Shown one piece after another: positions 25,085-32,918 of a stretch of DNA of 64,000 bases; position 1 is the first letter of the stretch; each line of letters starts with the position of its first letter. Source of the stretch: Anaerolineales bacterium (GTDB taxonomy: Bacteria > Chloroflexota > Anaerolineae > Anaerolineales > UBA4823); NCBI GenBank assembly GCA_025057645.1, contig JANXBJ010000001.1:62001-126000 (forward strand). Reading direction: 5' to 3'. A model generated the notes under the pieces. The model was not told the DNA's origin and made no database searches. It saw nothing but the letters and a program-made list of their open reading frames with translations. The translations under genes and the position numbers were made by a program.

Positions 25085-25714
25085 TCAGAGGGAAACGTTA
25101 GGGAAGAGTTTAGAGGAAGGTTGTACAGGGCGCATCAGAAAAGCGGCTAAGCTCCAGCATGCTCCACTGAGCAGCAAAACCAGAGCAAAGAAAGTGAAGC
25201 GCAATGTGCCCGCTCGGTCGTTAAGCATGGGCATTTGGGGATGCAACACGTACTCTGCGCCTTGCAAAGCGAGGAAGAGCATTGCTGTAAAAAGGAAATT
25301 CGCCAGTCCACTAATGGCAGGTTTGGAAATGAGCGTTGTGGCTGCTTGAAGCAGCAGGCCGATGACGGCAAAGTGGAGCGGGATACGAAAGCGCGGTTCG
25401 GCAAGAAAGAGCCCGTTCCAGCTTACTTGCATCACCCATAGTGACATCGGGAGGAAGACCAGCCAGAAGACCAGCGCACTGCGCTGGAGGGCAATCGACC
25501 ACGAAAGAGGGTTGGATCTGCGGCTGAGGAAACCGATCAAGCCGGTCAGGCCGCTAAGGCCGAAGCTTAGTAAGGCAGCCCAAACCCACCCTGCGTGGAA
25601 ATAGATCAGCCGCGCTCGCTCGCCTAAAGTCTTCTCGGGCGGGGCTAGCAGTGCAGAGCAAACAGCCAACAAGATCAGGAGCACGGCTATCCATAGACCG
25701 GAAAAGCGTTTCAT
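25085..25714 (-). CDS. CcmC/CcsA-like membrane protein
   Basis: This protein has about 209 residues from ATG 25714 and six predicted membrane helices. The N-terminal APPEKTLGERARLIYFHAGW followed by VWAALLSFGLSGLTGLIGFL resembles the start of cytochrome c assembly proteins of the CcmC/CcsA superfamily. The tryptophan-rich WWD haem-binding motif of true CcmC/CcsA is not evident, so a cytochrome role is uncertain. It heads an operon with the MFS and LysM genes; a TATAAT at 25755-25750 (minus strand) is a candidate -10. Confidence 0.55.
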   Translation of the reverse strand: MKRFSGLWIAVLLILLAVCSALLAPPEKTLGERARLIYFHAGWVWAALLSFGLSGLTGLIGFLSRRSNPLSWSIALQRSALVFWLVFLPMSLWVMQVSWNGLFLAEPRFRIPLHFAVIGLLLQAATTLISKPAISGLANFLFTAMLFLALQGAEYVLHPQMPMLNDRAGTLRFTFFALVLLLSGACWSLAAFLMRPVQPSSKLFPNVSL

Positions 25715-25796
25715 CGAATGAACCACCCCGGGTTCTCTCACGAATCGGTATTATACCCTAGGCGGATTGGAGCGTGTGCGTTCGCTTCGGGGTATT

Positions 25797-25955
25797 TTAG
25801 AGGACTTTCTCGAAGTTGAGGTAAATCGATCGCTGCCGGGGGTAACTCTCCGCCTCTTCCAACCCTCGCAGTCGGGTGTCCTCAAATCCCGTCTCTCGTT
25901 CAACTCGAATGAATGAATCCTCTGCGAGGCTCGATAAGCGCAGATATCCCAACAC
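25797..25955 (-). CDS. Possible small ORF or gene remnant
   Basis: The minus-strand frame from GTG 25955 to TAA 25797 encodes 52 residues including RVERETGFEDTRLRGLEEAE and PRQRSIYLNFEKVL. It is open about 20 codons further up. Composition looks protein-like, but there is no clear ribosome-binding site and no family that I recognise. It could be the end of a decayed gene. Confidence 0.3.
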   Translation of the reverse strand: MLGYLRLSSLAEDSFIRVERETGFEDTRLRGLEEAESYPRQRSIYLNFEKVL

Positions 25956-26060
25956 TGGTTTCCCGCTACCTCGGTTCTCTGTGGCGTGCGCTCCCTGCTG
26001 CCGGGGTGAAATGCGCTATAATGAAATCGGCTATGACAATCAAAGGGACGAGAAGACAGC
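25956..26060. other. Upstream region of ftsK
   Basis: The intergenic stretch 25742-26060 holds the small minus-strand frame at 25797-25955 and a plus-strand TATAAT at 26017-26022, about 40 bp before the ftsK ATG, without a good -35. I see nothing else in it. Confidence 0.4.
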
Positions 26061-28478
26061 ATGCCGAAGAAATCTTCCCCTTCTCGAAGCCGGATCTCCT
26101 CTTCGAAATCCTTCTCTAAGCCGGCAAAGGGGCTCTCCAAGCCGGTAGGCAAGAGCCCAACAGGTGCACCTTCTCTGCTGCGATTGGCATGGTTGAGAAG
26201 CTTGCTGCGCAATCCTCCTCGCAGCACCGCATCGCAAAAGCCCGCTCGTCAAATCCCTCCTAGGGCTAGAAGCGCCGGCCCGTCGAGAGAGGGATTGTCC
26301 TTGGACCAAAAATTGGATTTGCTGGGGGTGGCTTCCCTTGGCGTAGGAGCCTTGTCGTTGCTCAGCATGGTCTCGGTCTCTCGGGGATGGTTGACCAATA
26401 TGGTGGTCGAGGGGATGATCGCTGCCTTCGGGTGGGGATCGGTCATCTTACCGCTGTTCTTGATTGCGCTGGGCTTGTGGCTTATTTTGCGCCGCTTTGA
26501 GAAAGTGCCCACCCCAACCATCGAGCGCATAATCGGCTTCTCGCTCCTTTTTTTGAATCTGCTTGCCGTTTTCCACTGGCTTGGGTCTCTCCTCTTATCC
26601 GAAGGGGCGCAGTTGAGCGCGGGAAGCGGCTGGGGTGGAGGTAGGGTAGGCTACTGGCTATTCCACCTGCTGGATCGGGGGTTGGGTTTCCTCGGAGCCA
26701 CTATCGCCTTGTTTACTTGGACGCTGGTCGCACTAATCCTAGCGTTTGATTTGCCCCTGGCCCAAGTGATGGCGAGCCTGGCCCATGCTCGAAATCTTTT
26801 TCTGGATTGGTGGTCAGGGCGTCAGCCCCCCGGGATGGAGCAGCAGCGAGTTGAAGAGAGTCCTTCCTCCACCGCCCCTCAAGGGTTGCCTGCATTTCCC
26901 TTGCGCTCGGGTCCTTCAGTTCCGAGCGCGGCGCCGGTGGGGCCAGTCTCCTTCGCCGGGAGCATAGGGAAAGAAAAGGGAGAAAGTCTTGGCTCAAACT
27001 GGCAGCTACCCGAGTTGCAAGCGGTTTTAGAAGCTGGGTCGCTTCCCCAAGATTCCGAGGAAGTCGAGCAGCACCGCGCTCGGGTGATTGAGGAAACCCT
27101 TCGTTCCTTTGGCGCGCCGGCTCACGTGGTCGAGATCAACCGCGGCCCCGTGGTCACTCAGTTTGGCGTCGAACCGGATTTCATCGAAACGCGCAGCGGA
27201 AGGGTGCGGGTGCGCGTAGGGAAGATCGCCGCCCTGGCGGACGACTTGGCGCTGGCGCTCTCGGCGCGCAGTGTGCGCATTCAAGCTCCGGTTCCCGGCA
27301 AGGGGTATGTCGGAATCGAAGTGCCCAACGAGCAGCCGACCTTGGTGCGCTTGAGAAGCGTGATCGAAAGCGAGGCTTTTCAACGCTTGCGCTCTCCCTT
27401 GCGCATAGGATTAGGGCAGGATGTCAGCGGCCGGGCGGTGGCAATTGACCTGGCGGCCATGCCCCATTTGTTGATCGCCGGCACCACTGGCTCGGGGAAG
27501 TCGGTTTGCGTCAATGCTTTGATCGCCTGCCTGCTCCTTCATAACACCCCCGCTCAGTTGCGCTTGATCCTTGTCGATCCCAAACGGGTGGAGCTCTCGG
27601 TTTATAACGGCATCCCTCACTTGATGACCCCCGTAGTGGTCGAGTTAGATCGCGTGACCGGCGTCTTGCAATGGGTGACCAGGGAAATGGAGGGACGCTA
27701 CCAGAAGTTGGCCGACGCCGGCTGCCGCAACGTTGTTGAGTACAACGCTAAAGCGGTTCCAAAAGGCGGCGGCCCATTGCCCTACTTGGTGGTGGTTATC
27801 GATGAGCTAGCTGACCTGATGATGCTGGCTCCTGAGGAGACCGAGCGCTCGCTCACCCGCCTGGCCCAATTGGCGCGGGCCACGGGAATTCACTTGGTGC
27901 TGGCTACCCAACGTCCCTCGGTGGATGTTCTGACCGGGTTAATCAAAGCCAATTTTCCGGCGCGCATTGCCTTTGCGGTGGCGTCGGGGGTGGATAGTCG
28001 CGTGATTCTCGACCAGCTCGGCGCAGAGCGTTTGCTGGGCCGCGGGGATATGCTCTTTCAGGCGCCGGACGCCGCAGCGCCGATTCGGTTGCAAGGGGCG
28101 TTCGTCTCGGATGGGGAAATTTTGCGCTTGGTTGAGTTTTGGCAGGCGCAAAATCACTCTGCGGGAGAAACGGGGAGCGGCGAACCGCTTTCTCAACTCC
28201 CAAGCGGGATTCCTCTCAGACAGATGCCGCTCTGGAACGAGCTGCCGAGCAGGGAAGATCAGGACCCGCTCTTTAATGAGGCGGTGGACCTTGCTCGGCG
28301 TCAGGGACGGGCTTCGATTTCGATGCTTCAACGTCGGTTGCGCATTGGCTACACCCGGGCGGCACGCCTGATTGAAGCGATGGAAGCGAAAGGGATTCTT
28401 GGCCCACCGATGCCAGGGACGGGAACCAGGGAAGTGCTCGACTACGGTGAGGCAGGCCCGCCGGTGGATCAAGAGTAG
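26061..28478 (+). CDS. ftsK: DNA translocase FtsK/SpoIIIE
   Basis: FtsK pumps chromosomal DNA through the closing septum. The 805 residues comprise a basic N-terminal tail, four membrane helices (about 95-240), a linker of about 120 residues, and the alpha/beta motor with HVVEINRGPVVTQFGVEP. Walker A is AGTTGSGKSVCVNALI, followed by ILVDPKRVELSVYNGIPHL and a Walker B near YLVVVIDELADLMMLAPEE. The C-terminal gamma winged helix (QGRASISMLQRRLRIGYTRA) reads polar DNA sequences. Start ATG 26061 follows GGGACGAGAAG. Confidence 0.96.
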   Translation: MPKKSSPSRSRISSSKSFSKPAKGLSKPVGKSPTGAPSLLRLAWLRSLLRNPPRSTASQKPARQIPPRARSAGPSREGLSLDQKLDLLGVASLGVGALSLLSMVSVSRGWLTNMVVEGMIAAFGWGSVILPLFLIALGLWLILRRFEKVPTPTIERIIGFSLLFLNLLAVFHWLGSLLLSEGAQLSAGSGWGGGRVGYWLFHLLDRGLGFLGATIALFTWTLVALILAFDLPLAQVMASLAHARNLFLDWWSGRQPPGMEQQRVEESPSSTAPQGLPAFPLRSGPSVPSAAPVGPVSFAGSIGKEKGESLGSNWQLPELQAVLEAGSLPQDSEEVEQHRARVIEETLRSFGAPAHVVEINRGPVVTQFGVEPDFIETRSGRVRVRVGKIAALADDLALALSARSVRIQAPVPGKGYVGIEVPNEQPTLVRLRSVIESEAFQRLRSPLRIGLGQDVSGRAVAIDLAAMPHLLIAGTTGSGKSVCVNALIACLLLHNTPAQLRLILVDPKRVELSVYNGIPHLMTPVVVELDRVTGVLQWVTREMEGRYQKLADAGCRNVVEYNAKAVPKGGGPLPYLVVVIDELADLMMLAPEETERSLTRLAQLARATGIHLVLATQRPSVDVLTGLIKANFPARIAFAVASGVDSRVILDQLGAERLLGRGDMLFQAPDAAAPIRLQGAFVSDGEILRLVEFWQAQNHSAGETGSGEPLSQLPSGIPLRQMPLWNELPSREDQDPLFNEAVDLARRQGRASISMLQRRLRIGYTRAARLIEAMEAKGILGPPMPGTGTREVLDYGEAGPPVDQE

Positions 28479-28558
28479 CCTCTATTGCCGATCTCTTGCC
28501 TGCTGGCGAGGGGGCAAGTGCGTTTCGGTTTGTGGTAGAGCGCAGTGAAGCATCTCAA

Positions 28559-30880
28559 TTATGCCGGGTCGAGAACACTCAGCTTGCGCAGCTTTTGGAG
28601 AAGGGCATTGCGCAGTTCCTGACCCTCGGAAGGGGCTATTTGGGATAAGCGGTCTAAGGCAGCCAGATATTGAGCCTGGGCAGCTTTCTCGTCCCCTAGA
28701 GTTTGGTAAACCTCGCCTAGCCCAAGATGGATTTCTAAGGCCTGCTGATGGGCTTTTTCCAAGCCGGGCAAAAGGGCTAGGGCGTGCTCATAGTGCTTCT
28801 GGGCTTGCTCATAGAGGGAACCGGCCAGGGCCTTTTGTGCAGCCAGAATCAAGTATTGGATGGCTTTTTCGGGCCGGTTGCCCCAGGAAAAGTGACGGGC
28901 TAGGAGTTCAACGACTTCGTTCAGCCGGTCGCTGTATCGGCTCTCCAGAGCTGTGCCGACTAAGGCATGCAAGCGGCTGCGCTCTTTCTTGAGCAAGGTG
29001 TTGTAAACCGCCTCGGAAATGATCAGATGGCGGAAGGCAAACTCGCCTTGGGGGTGATCTGGTGTGGCGAGGATGAATTCCCGCTCAATCAGCTCTTGGA
29101 GGGCTTTACGCAGGTCTTGCTCATCCACCGGAAGGACCGCCTTTAAAACCTCCTGTAAAATCTCCCCACTGAAGTGATGACCGATAATTGAGGCGCACTG
29201 TAAGGCGGTGCGTTGCAGGCTGGTTAGGCGGTCAAAGCGGGCCTGGACTAGGCCCTGAAGGTTGATAGGCACGCCCAGAGCTTCGCTGTCGATCGCCCGA
29301 TGAAGCTGAAGCCCATGAGGGGTATGCACCAGAGCCCCCTCATCGAGTAGCATGCGCAGAATCTCTTCGAGGAAGAGGGGGATGCCGTTAGCATGGTCGA
29401 GGATGCTCTGGACGAGCTTGGGGGGAAACCGGCGGATGTCCGCTAGGCTGGCGAGCATCGCATAGCTCTCTTCGCTCGTCAGGCTGCGCAGTTCAATCCG
29501 CTCGACCACGCAAGAGCCGGCTTGCTGCGCTGTGTGGAGGAACTTTTGGAGCGGGGGAATGTTTTCGTTTCGCGTGGCAGCAAGGATCAAGAGCGGCGTT
29601 TGCGGGAGATCGGCGACAATCGCTTCTAAGATGCTCAGCGAGGCTTCGTCTGCCCATTGCAGGTCCTCGAGAATCCAAATCCGAGGTTGATTGGGGTGGT
29701 GAGGATAGAGGAGCAAACGGATAGCCGTGAGCATCCGGCGGCGGAATTGGGCGCCTTCTAAACCCTGAACGAGGGTTGGGTAGCTGGAGTCGGAAGTCGG
29801 CAGAGAGAAGAGGTACTCCACGTAGGGAAGCAGCTCGGCTGCGCTTTGCGGTGCCACAGCTCTCAAGGCATAGCGCAAGGAGCGCGAGATCTCCGGTGGA
29901 GTGCCCTTCGAGGGGAGATTGAGCCGATGTCGCAAAAGGTCGGTGAAGATCCAATAAGGGACGGAACGGCGGTAGGTAAGGCTGGCTCCTTCGATGTAGC
30001 GGATTTTTGCCTTGGCCAGCCGGGTTTTGAGTTCCTGAAGCAGGCGACTCTTGCCGATGCCCGCCTCGCCGCAGATCAAGATCAGTTTCCCCTTTTGGGC
30101 GCTCTGAATTGCATCGGCAAGTTGGAGCAGACTCGCTAGCTCTTTGTGACGCCCGACCAAGGGGGCGTGAAGGCCTTCCCGGACGCGGGAGGTCGCAGAG
30201 GAGGGCTTTAGCCCAAGGAGACGGTAGCAGGCTATCGGTCGCTCAAAGCCTTTGAGTGTGACATCGGGGAGTTTTTCATACTCGAAAAGGGCTCGGGTCT
30301 GGTGCACGATTTCAGCACTGGTGTAAATACAGCCCGGCTCGGCGATCTCTTCTAATCGATAAGCGAGGTTGACCGTTTCCCCAATTGCCGTGTAATCCAT
30401 CAAGAGATTTGAACCGATTTCCCCGACAATTACCGGGCCGCAGTGTAAGCCGATGCGCAAATTGAGGTCGATCCCCAGACTCTGTTGGACTTTTTGGCGC
30501 CAGAGCGCAAAGTTGGCTTGCATGTCTAAGGCGGCACGTACGGCGCGTTCGGTGTTGTTTTCGTAACTCACTGGTGCACCGAACAGGGCCATAATACCGT
30601 CCCCAGTCATTTTGTCGATCACGCCTTCATATTTGTAAACTTCACGGCTGAGGAGGTCTGTGTATTGCTGGACGAGCTCATAGAGGGCTTCGCTGTCCAA
30701 GCGGCTGGCAGCGGCGGTGTAGCCTGCGAGATCGGCAAACAGAACGGTGACATGGCGGATCTGACTGCGCTGGCGGGCTTCCAGAATTAAGGGCGGGTCG
30801 CCCAACCTGGATCCGCAATAGCCACAAAAGCGCATCCCCTGAGGCATTTGCCTATGGCATTGGCTGCAGATGATTCCCAT
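28559..30880 (-). CDS. Class III nucleotide cyclase with AAA ATPase and TPR domains
   Basis: From ATG 30880 the product has 773 residues. It contains an N-terminal zinc ribbon (CSQCHRQMPQGMRFCGYC), then a class III cyclase homology domain: VLFADLAGYTAAASRL with the first metal Asp, MTGDGIMALFGAP with the second, and AIGETVNLAYRLEEIAEPG with the Asn and Arg of the transition-state pair. An AAA-type ATPase follows (LICGEAGIGKSRLLQELK), then a long helical region ending in TPR-like repeats. The catalytic set appears intact, so it should make cAMP or cGMP; such multidomain cyclases usually respond to protein partners. A TATAGT lies 12 bp upstream of the ATG, giving a very short leader. Confidence 0.85.
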   Translation of the reverse strand: MGIICSQCHRQMPQGMRFCGYCGSRLGDPPLILEARQRSQIRHVTVLFADLAGYTAAASRLDSEALYELVQQYTDLLSREVYKYEGVIDKMTGDGIMALFGAPVSYENNTERAVRAALDMQANFALWRQKVQQSLGIDLNLRIGLHCGPVIVGEIGSNLLMDYTAIGETVNLAYRLEEIAEPGCIYTSAEIVHQTRALFEYEKLPDVTLKGFERPIACYRLLGLKPSSATSRVREGLHAPLVGRHKELASLLQLADAIQSAQKGKLILICGEAGIGKSRLLQELKTRLAKAKIRYIEGASLTYRRSVPYWIFTDLLRHRLNLPSKGTPPEISRSLRYALRAVAPQSAAELLPYVEYLFSLPTSDSSYPTLVQGLEGAQFRRRMLTAIRLLLYPHHPNQPRIWILEDLQWADEASLSILEAIVADLPQTPLLILAATRNENIPPLQKFLHTAQQAGSCVVERIELRSLTSEESYAMLASLADIRRFPPKLVQSILDHANGIPLFLEEILRMLLDEGALVHTPHGLQLHRAIDSEALGVPINLQGLVQARFDRLTSLQRTALQCASIIGHHFSGEILQEVLKAVLPVDEQDLRKALQELIEREFILATPDHPQGEFAFRHLIISEAVYNTLLKKERSRLHALVGTALESRYSDRLNEVVELLARHFSWGNRPEKAIQYLILAAQKALAGSLYEQAQKHYEHALALLPGLEKAHQQALEIHLGLGEVYQTLGDEKAAQAQYLAALDRLSQIAPSEGQELRNALLQKLRKLSVLDPA

Positions 30881-30892
30881 CGAGCCTATGCT

Positions 30893-30944
30893 ACTATAAA
30901 AACGTCCAAACGGACTTGACACTTTTGTTGGGCGTTCGTATAAT
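30893..30944. promoter_or_regulatory. Divergent promoters of the cyclase gene and the rplU operon
   Basis: On the plus strand, TTGACA (30916-30921) and TATAAT (30939-30944) are exactly 17 bp apart: a full consensus promoter for rplU-rpmA-rpmE. On the minus strand, TATAGT (30898-30893) is the likely -10 of the cyclase gene, so the two promoters nearly overlap and may interfere. A short GTCC/GGAC repeat lies between them. Confidence 0.8.
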
Positions 30945-31071
30945 TCCAACTTGCCCCTAGTTCTAAGCTAGGAAGCCATTTTGTATCCCCAACTTCCTCA
31001 TCGTTGTGCGGAAGCGCCGGAAAGAGGCGTGGAGCGCGCATCCGGTGGAGAAGTGAAGCTTGGAGAGCACA

Positions 31072-31389
31072 ATGAAGTATGCAATTGTAGAAGATGGCGG
31101 GAAGCAATATAAGGCGGTGGTCGGTAGCACCATCGAGGTAGATTACTTTCCCGCCGAAGTCGGTGAACAGGTGGATTTGGAGCGGGTGCTGCTGCTGGTT
31201 GAGGATGGGAATGTGGTGGTCGGCAAGCCCTTGGTGCAAGGAGCAAAGGTTCTCGCCACGGTAGAGGCGCAGATCAAGGGTGAAAAGATCATCGTCTTCA
31301 AGTACCGCCCGAAAAAGCGCTATCGTGTGAAATCGGGACATCGGCAGCGCTACACCCGCTTGCGGATCGATGAAATTGTGAGAGGATAG
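31072..31389 (+). CDS. rplU: 50S ribosomal protein L21
   Basis: The 105-residue L21 binds 23S rRNA in the large subunit. The start is ATG 31072 ([20 protein letters not shown]), with GGAG upstream; a TTG four codons earlier is not needed. The C-terminal signature [20 protein letters not shown] is present. A leader of about 120 nt contains a CCTAG/CTAGG hairpin near 30955-30972 that could be an autoregulatory L21 leader. First gene of rplU-rpmA-rpmE. Confidence 0.97.
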   Translation: MKYAIVEDGGKQYKAVVGSTIEVDYFPAEVGEQVDLERVLLLVEDGNVVVGKPLVQGAKVLATVEAQIKGEKIIVFKYRPKKRYRVKSGHRQRYTRLRIDEIVRG

Positions 31390-31399
31390 GAAGGCAGCT

Positions 31400-31666
31400 A
31401 TGGCGCACAAGAAAGGCGGCGGCTCCAGCCGCAACGGACGAGAGAGTCACTCCAAACGCTTGGGCATTAAGGTTTTTGGAGGACAGCGCGTGCTAGCGGG
31501 GAACATCCTCGTTCGTCAGCGGGGTACGCGTATTAAGCCGGGCAAGAATGTCGGCGTCGGTGGAGACGATACTCTGTTTGCAACGGCTGCGGGTGTGGTC
31601 GTCTATGAGCCGATCCGCGGCAATCGCCGACGCGTCAGTGTCATTCCCCTAGAAGAACTGGCCTAG
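31400..31666 (+). CDS. rpmA: 50S ribosomal protein L27
   Basis: The 88-residue L27 begins [20 protein letters not shown], so its flexible N-terminus reaching the peptidyl-transferase centre is already exposed; no Firmicute-type cleaved extension is present. [20 protein letters not shown] is the family core. It lies 10 bp after rplU, the usual pairing. Confidence 0.98.
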   Translation: MAHKKGGGSSRNGRESHSKRLGIKVFGGQRVLAGNILVRQRGTRIKPGKNVGVGGDDTLFATAAGVVVYEPIRGNRRRVSVIPLEELA

Positions 31667-31695
31667 TCTTTACCTAGGGAGAGGGAATAAAGCTT

Positions 31696-32169
31696 ATGAA
31701 GAAAGGCATTCATCCTACCTACTACCCGGATGCCCAGGTTATCTGTGCTTGTGGCAACACTTGGACAACAGGTTCGACCAAGAAAGTGATCCACACCGAC
31801 CTGTGTTCTAAATGTCATCCCTTCTATACCGGCGAGCAACGCATTGTGGATACCGAGGGGCAAGTCGACCGGTTCTACCGCAAGTTGGAGGTTCGGAAAC
31901 AGTATCAAGCGGAGAAGGAAGCCCGCGAGGCCGCTCGCACTTCGCCTTTGCGCCCGATCGCCGATCTGAACCTCGGCCCGCGCGCTACCGAAGCCTTGGC
32001 CAAGGCAGGGATCACCACGGTGGGGCAGGCTTTGGAACGCCTAGCACAGGGCGAACAGGCGCTTTTGGCAATCGATGGTTTTGGGCGCAAATCTTTAGCT
32101 GATCTCAAGAAACGCTTGCGTTCCTTCGGCTATCAGTTGCCGGAGGCCGCCGAGGAGATTGTGGTCTAA
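31696..32169 (+). CDS. rpmE: 50S ribosomal protein L31 fused to an alpha-CTD-like domain
   Basis: The first 70 residues are a zinc-type L31: MKKGIHPTYYPDAQVICACG, with CxC and CSKCHPFYTGEQRIVDTEG providing four cysteines, and RFYRKL. L31 normally ends there. After a charged linker, residues about 90-150 add a second domain: LNLGPRATEALAKAGITTVG ... AIDGFGRKSLADLKKRL. This closely resembles the helix-hairpin-helix C-terminal domain of the RNA polymerase alpha subunit (RSYNCLKRAGI, NLGRKSLEEVKAKL). Total length 157. The fused domain could contact nucleic acid or another protein. A strong terminator follows. Confidence 0.93.
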   Translation: MKKGIHPTYYPDAQVICACGNTWTTGSTKKVIHTDLCSKCHPFYTGEQRIVDTEGQVDRFYRKLEVRKQYQAEKEAREAARTSPLRPIADLNLGPRATEALAKAGITTVGQALERLAQGEQALLAIDGFGRKSLADLKKRLRSFGYQLPEAAEEIVV

Positions 32170-32192
32170 GCTCAAACGGTCGGAGAAGTGTG

Positions 32193-32219
32193 AAAAATCC
32201 CCCGCTAGGGGGATTTTTG
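32193..32219 (+). terminator. Terminator of the rplU-rpmA-rpmE operon
   Basis: AAAAATCCCCC (32193-32203) and GGGGGATTTTT (32208-32218) form an 11-bp perfect stem with a GCTA loop and a T-run: a textbook intrinsic terminator. Confidence 0.95.
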
Positions 32220-32221
32220 TT

Positions 32222-32453
32222 TGACTTAAGTTCAGGCTTGCGATTAGAACGCACTTCCGGGTTGAGGGGATAGGAGGGGGAGTTGTCTTTCGTCGCTTGG
32301 CAGCTTTCCCATAATCACACTTCTTTGAAGTAAATCAACTGCCATCATATTCAGGCCTCAATGTAAGTTGCTGCTCTATCTTGCATGATTCGGAGTTGAG
32401 CAGTGCAGCCAGGCAAAACCTGCTGAGGTCAAGCTTAAAGTTACATTTCCCCT
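32222..32453. other. Intergenic region, nothing recognised
   Basis: About 230 bp between the ribosomal-operon terminator and the riboswitch promoter. I see no open frame with good start signals and no strong repeat. Confidence 0.5.
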
Positions 32454-32482
32454 TGACAGAAGATTAAGAATCGGTTAAACTA
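32454..32482 (+). promoter_or_regulatory. Promoter of the first c-di-GMP riboswitch transcript
   Basis: TTGACA near 32454-32459 is followed after 17 bp by TAAACT. The predicted start lies just before the aptamer. Confidence 0.6.
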
Positions 32483-32493
32483 AGTGAAAAGCT

Positions 32494-32572
32494 TCGAAAA
32501 GGCAAACCCGTCGTGAGGCGGGGGCGCAAAGCCATGGGGTCTTCCCCTAGGAAGATAGCCCGGCTGCCGAAA
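32494..32572 (+). promoter_or_regulatory. c-di-GMP-I (GEMM-I) riboswitch aptamer, copy 1
   Basis: The conserved GEMM-I core is present in order: GGCAAACC (from 32501), a P1b hairpin with GTGA tetraloop, GCGCAAAGCC, a second helical arm, and GGCTGCCG closing the first helix. These elements match class I c-di-GMP aptamers. A terminator follows directly, so ligand binding probably switches transcription of the downstream surface-protein gene; the direction (ON or OFF) cannot be read with certainty. Confidence 0.93.
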
Positions 32573-32617
32573 AGCCTGACAGAAAGAACTTCTCTGGTCG
32601 GGGGTCAGGCTTTTTGG
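32570..32617 (+). terminator. Riboswitch expression-platform terminator
   Basis: AAAGCCTGAC (from 32571) pairs with GTCAGGCTTT (ending near 32612), followed by a T-run. The 5' strand begins right at the 3' end of the aptamer, whose closing helix uses the neighbouring GGCTGCCG, so the two structures may compete. Confidence 0.85.
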
Positions 32618-32695
32618 TTTACTTCGTAATAAGGGTCTAGTCCCCTAAGAACTGCTCGCATCCTGAACTCGCTGCGCCTTACCTTTACTGCATAG

Positions 32696-32863
32696 GTGGT
32701 TATCAAGATTACGGATAAGGTCGAGACTCAACGCCTCATAGATTGGCTAGGGGAGAGCTTGAGTATCCCTTTGGAGAAGGTGAGACGATACGGTGCGCTT
32801 CTCCACGAGGAGAGGTGTTGCTCTACCTGCGAAAAAAGAAAGGAGGAACTGACCGGGATCTGA
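32696..32863 (+). CDS. Possible small protein downstream of the riboswitch
   Basis: A GTG-started frame of 55 codons encodes a charged peptide ending in RCCSTCEKRKEELTGI, with three clustered cysteines. Composition is protein-like, but there is no clear ribosome-binding site, and I recognise no family. It would lie in the same transcript as the surface-protein gene. Alternatively, it is untranslated leader. Confidence 0.3.
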   Translation: MVIKITDKVETQRLIDWLGESLSIPLEKVRRYGALLHEERCCSTCEKRKEELTGI

Positions 32864-32918
32864 AGGCTTTTCGAGCTTCAAAGCAGGAGATTTGAACTCG
32901 TGGCTAAGGAGACTATCG

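Noticed and set aside
25860-25910. Possible tRNA T-loop-like segment GTGTCCTCAAATCCC
   Set aside because: No acceptor, D or anticodon arms can be built around it.
25751-26227. 158-codon minus-strand frame overlapping the ftsK start
   Set aside because: Runs antisense to the conserved ftsK N-terminus and resembles no family.
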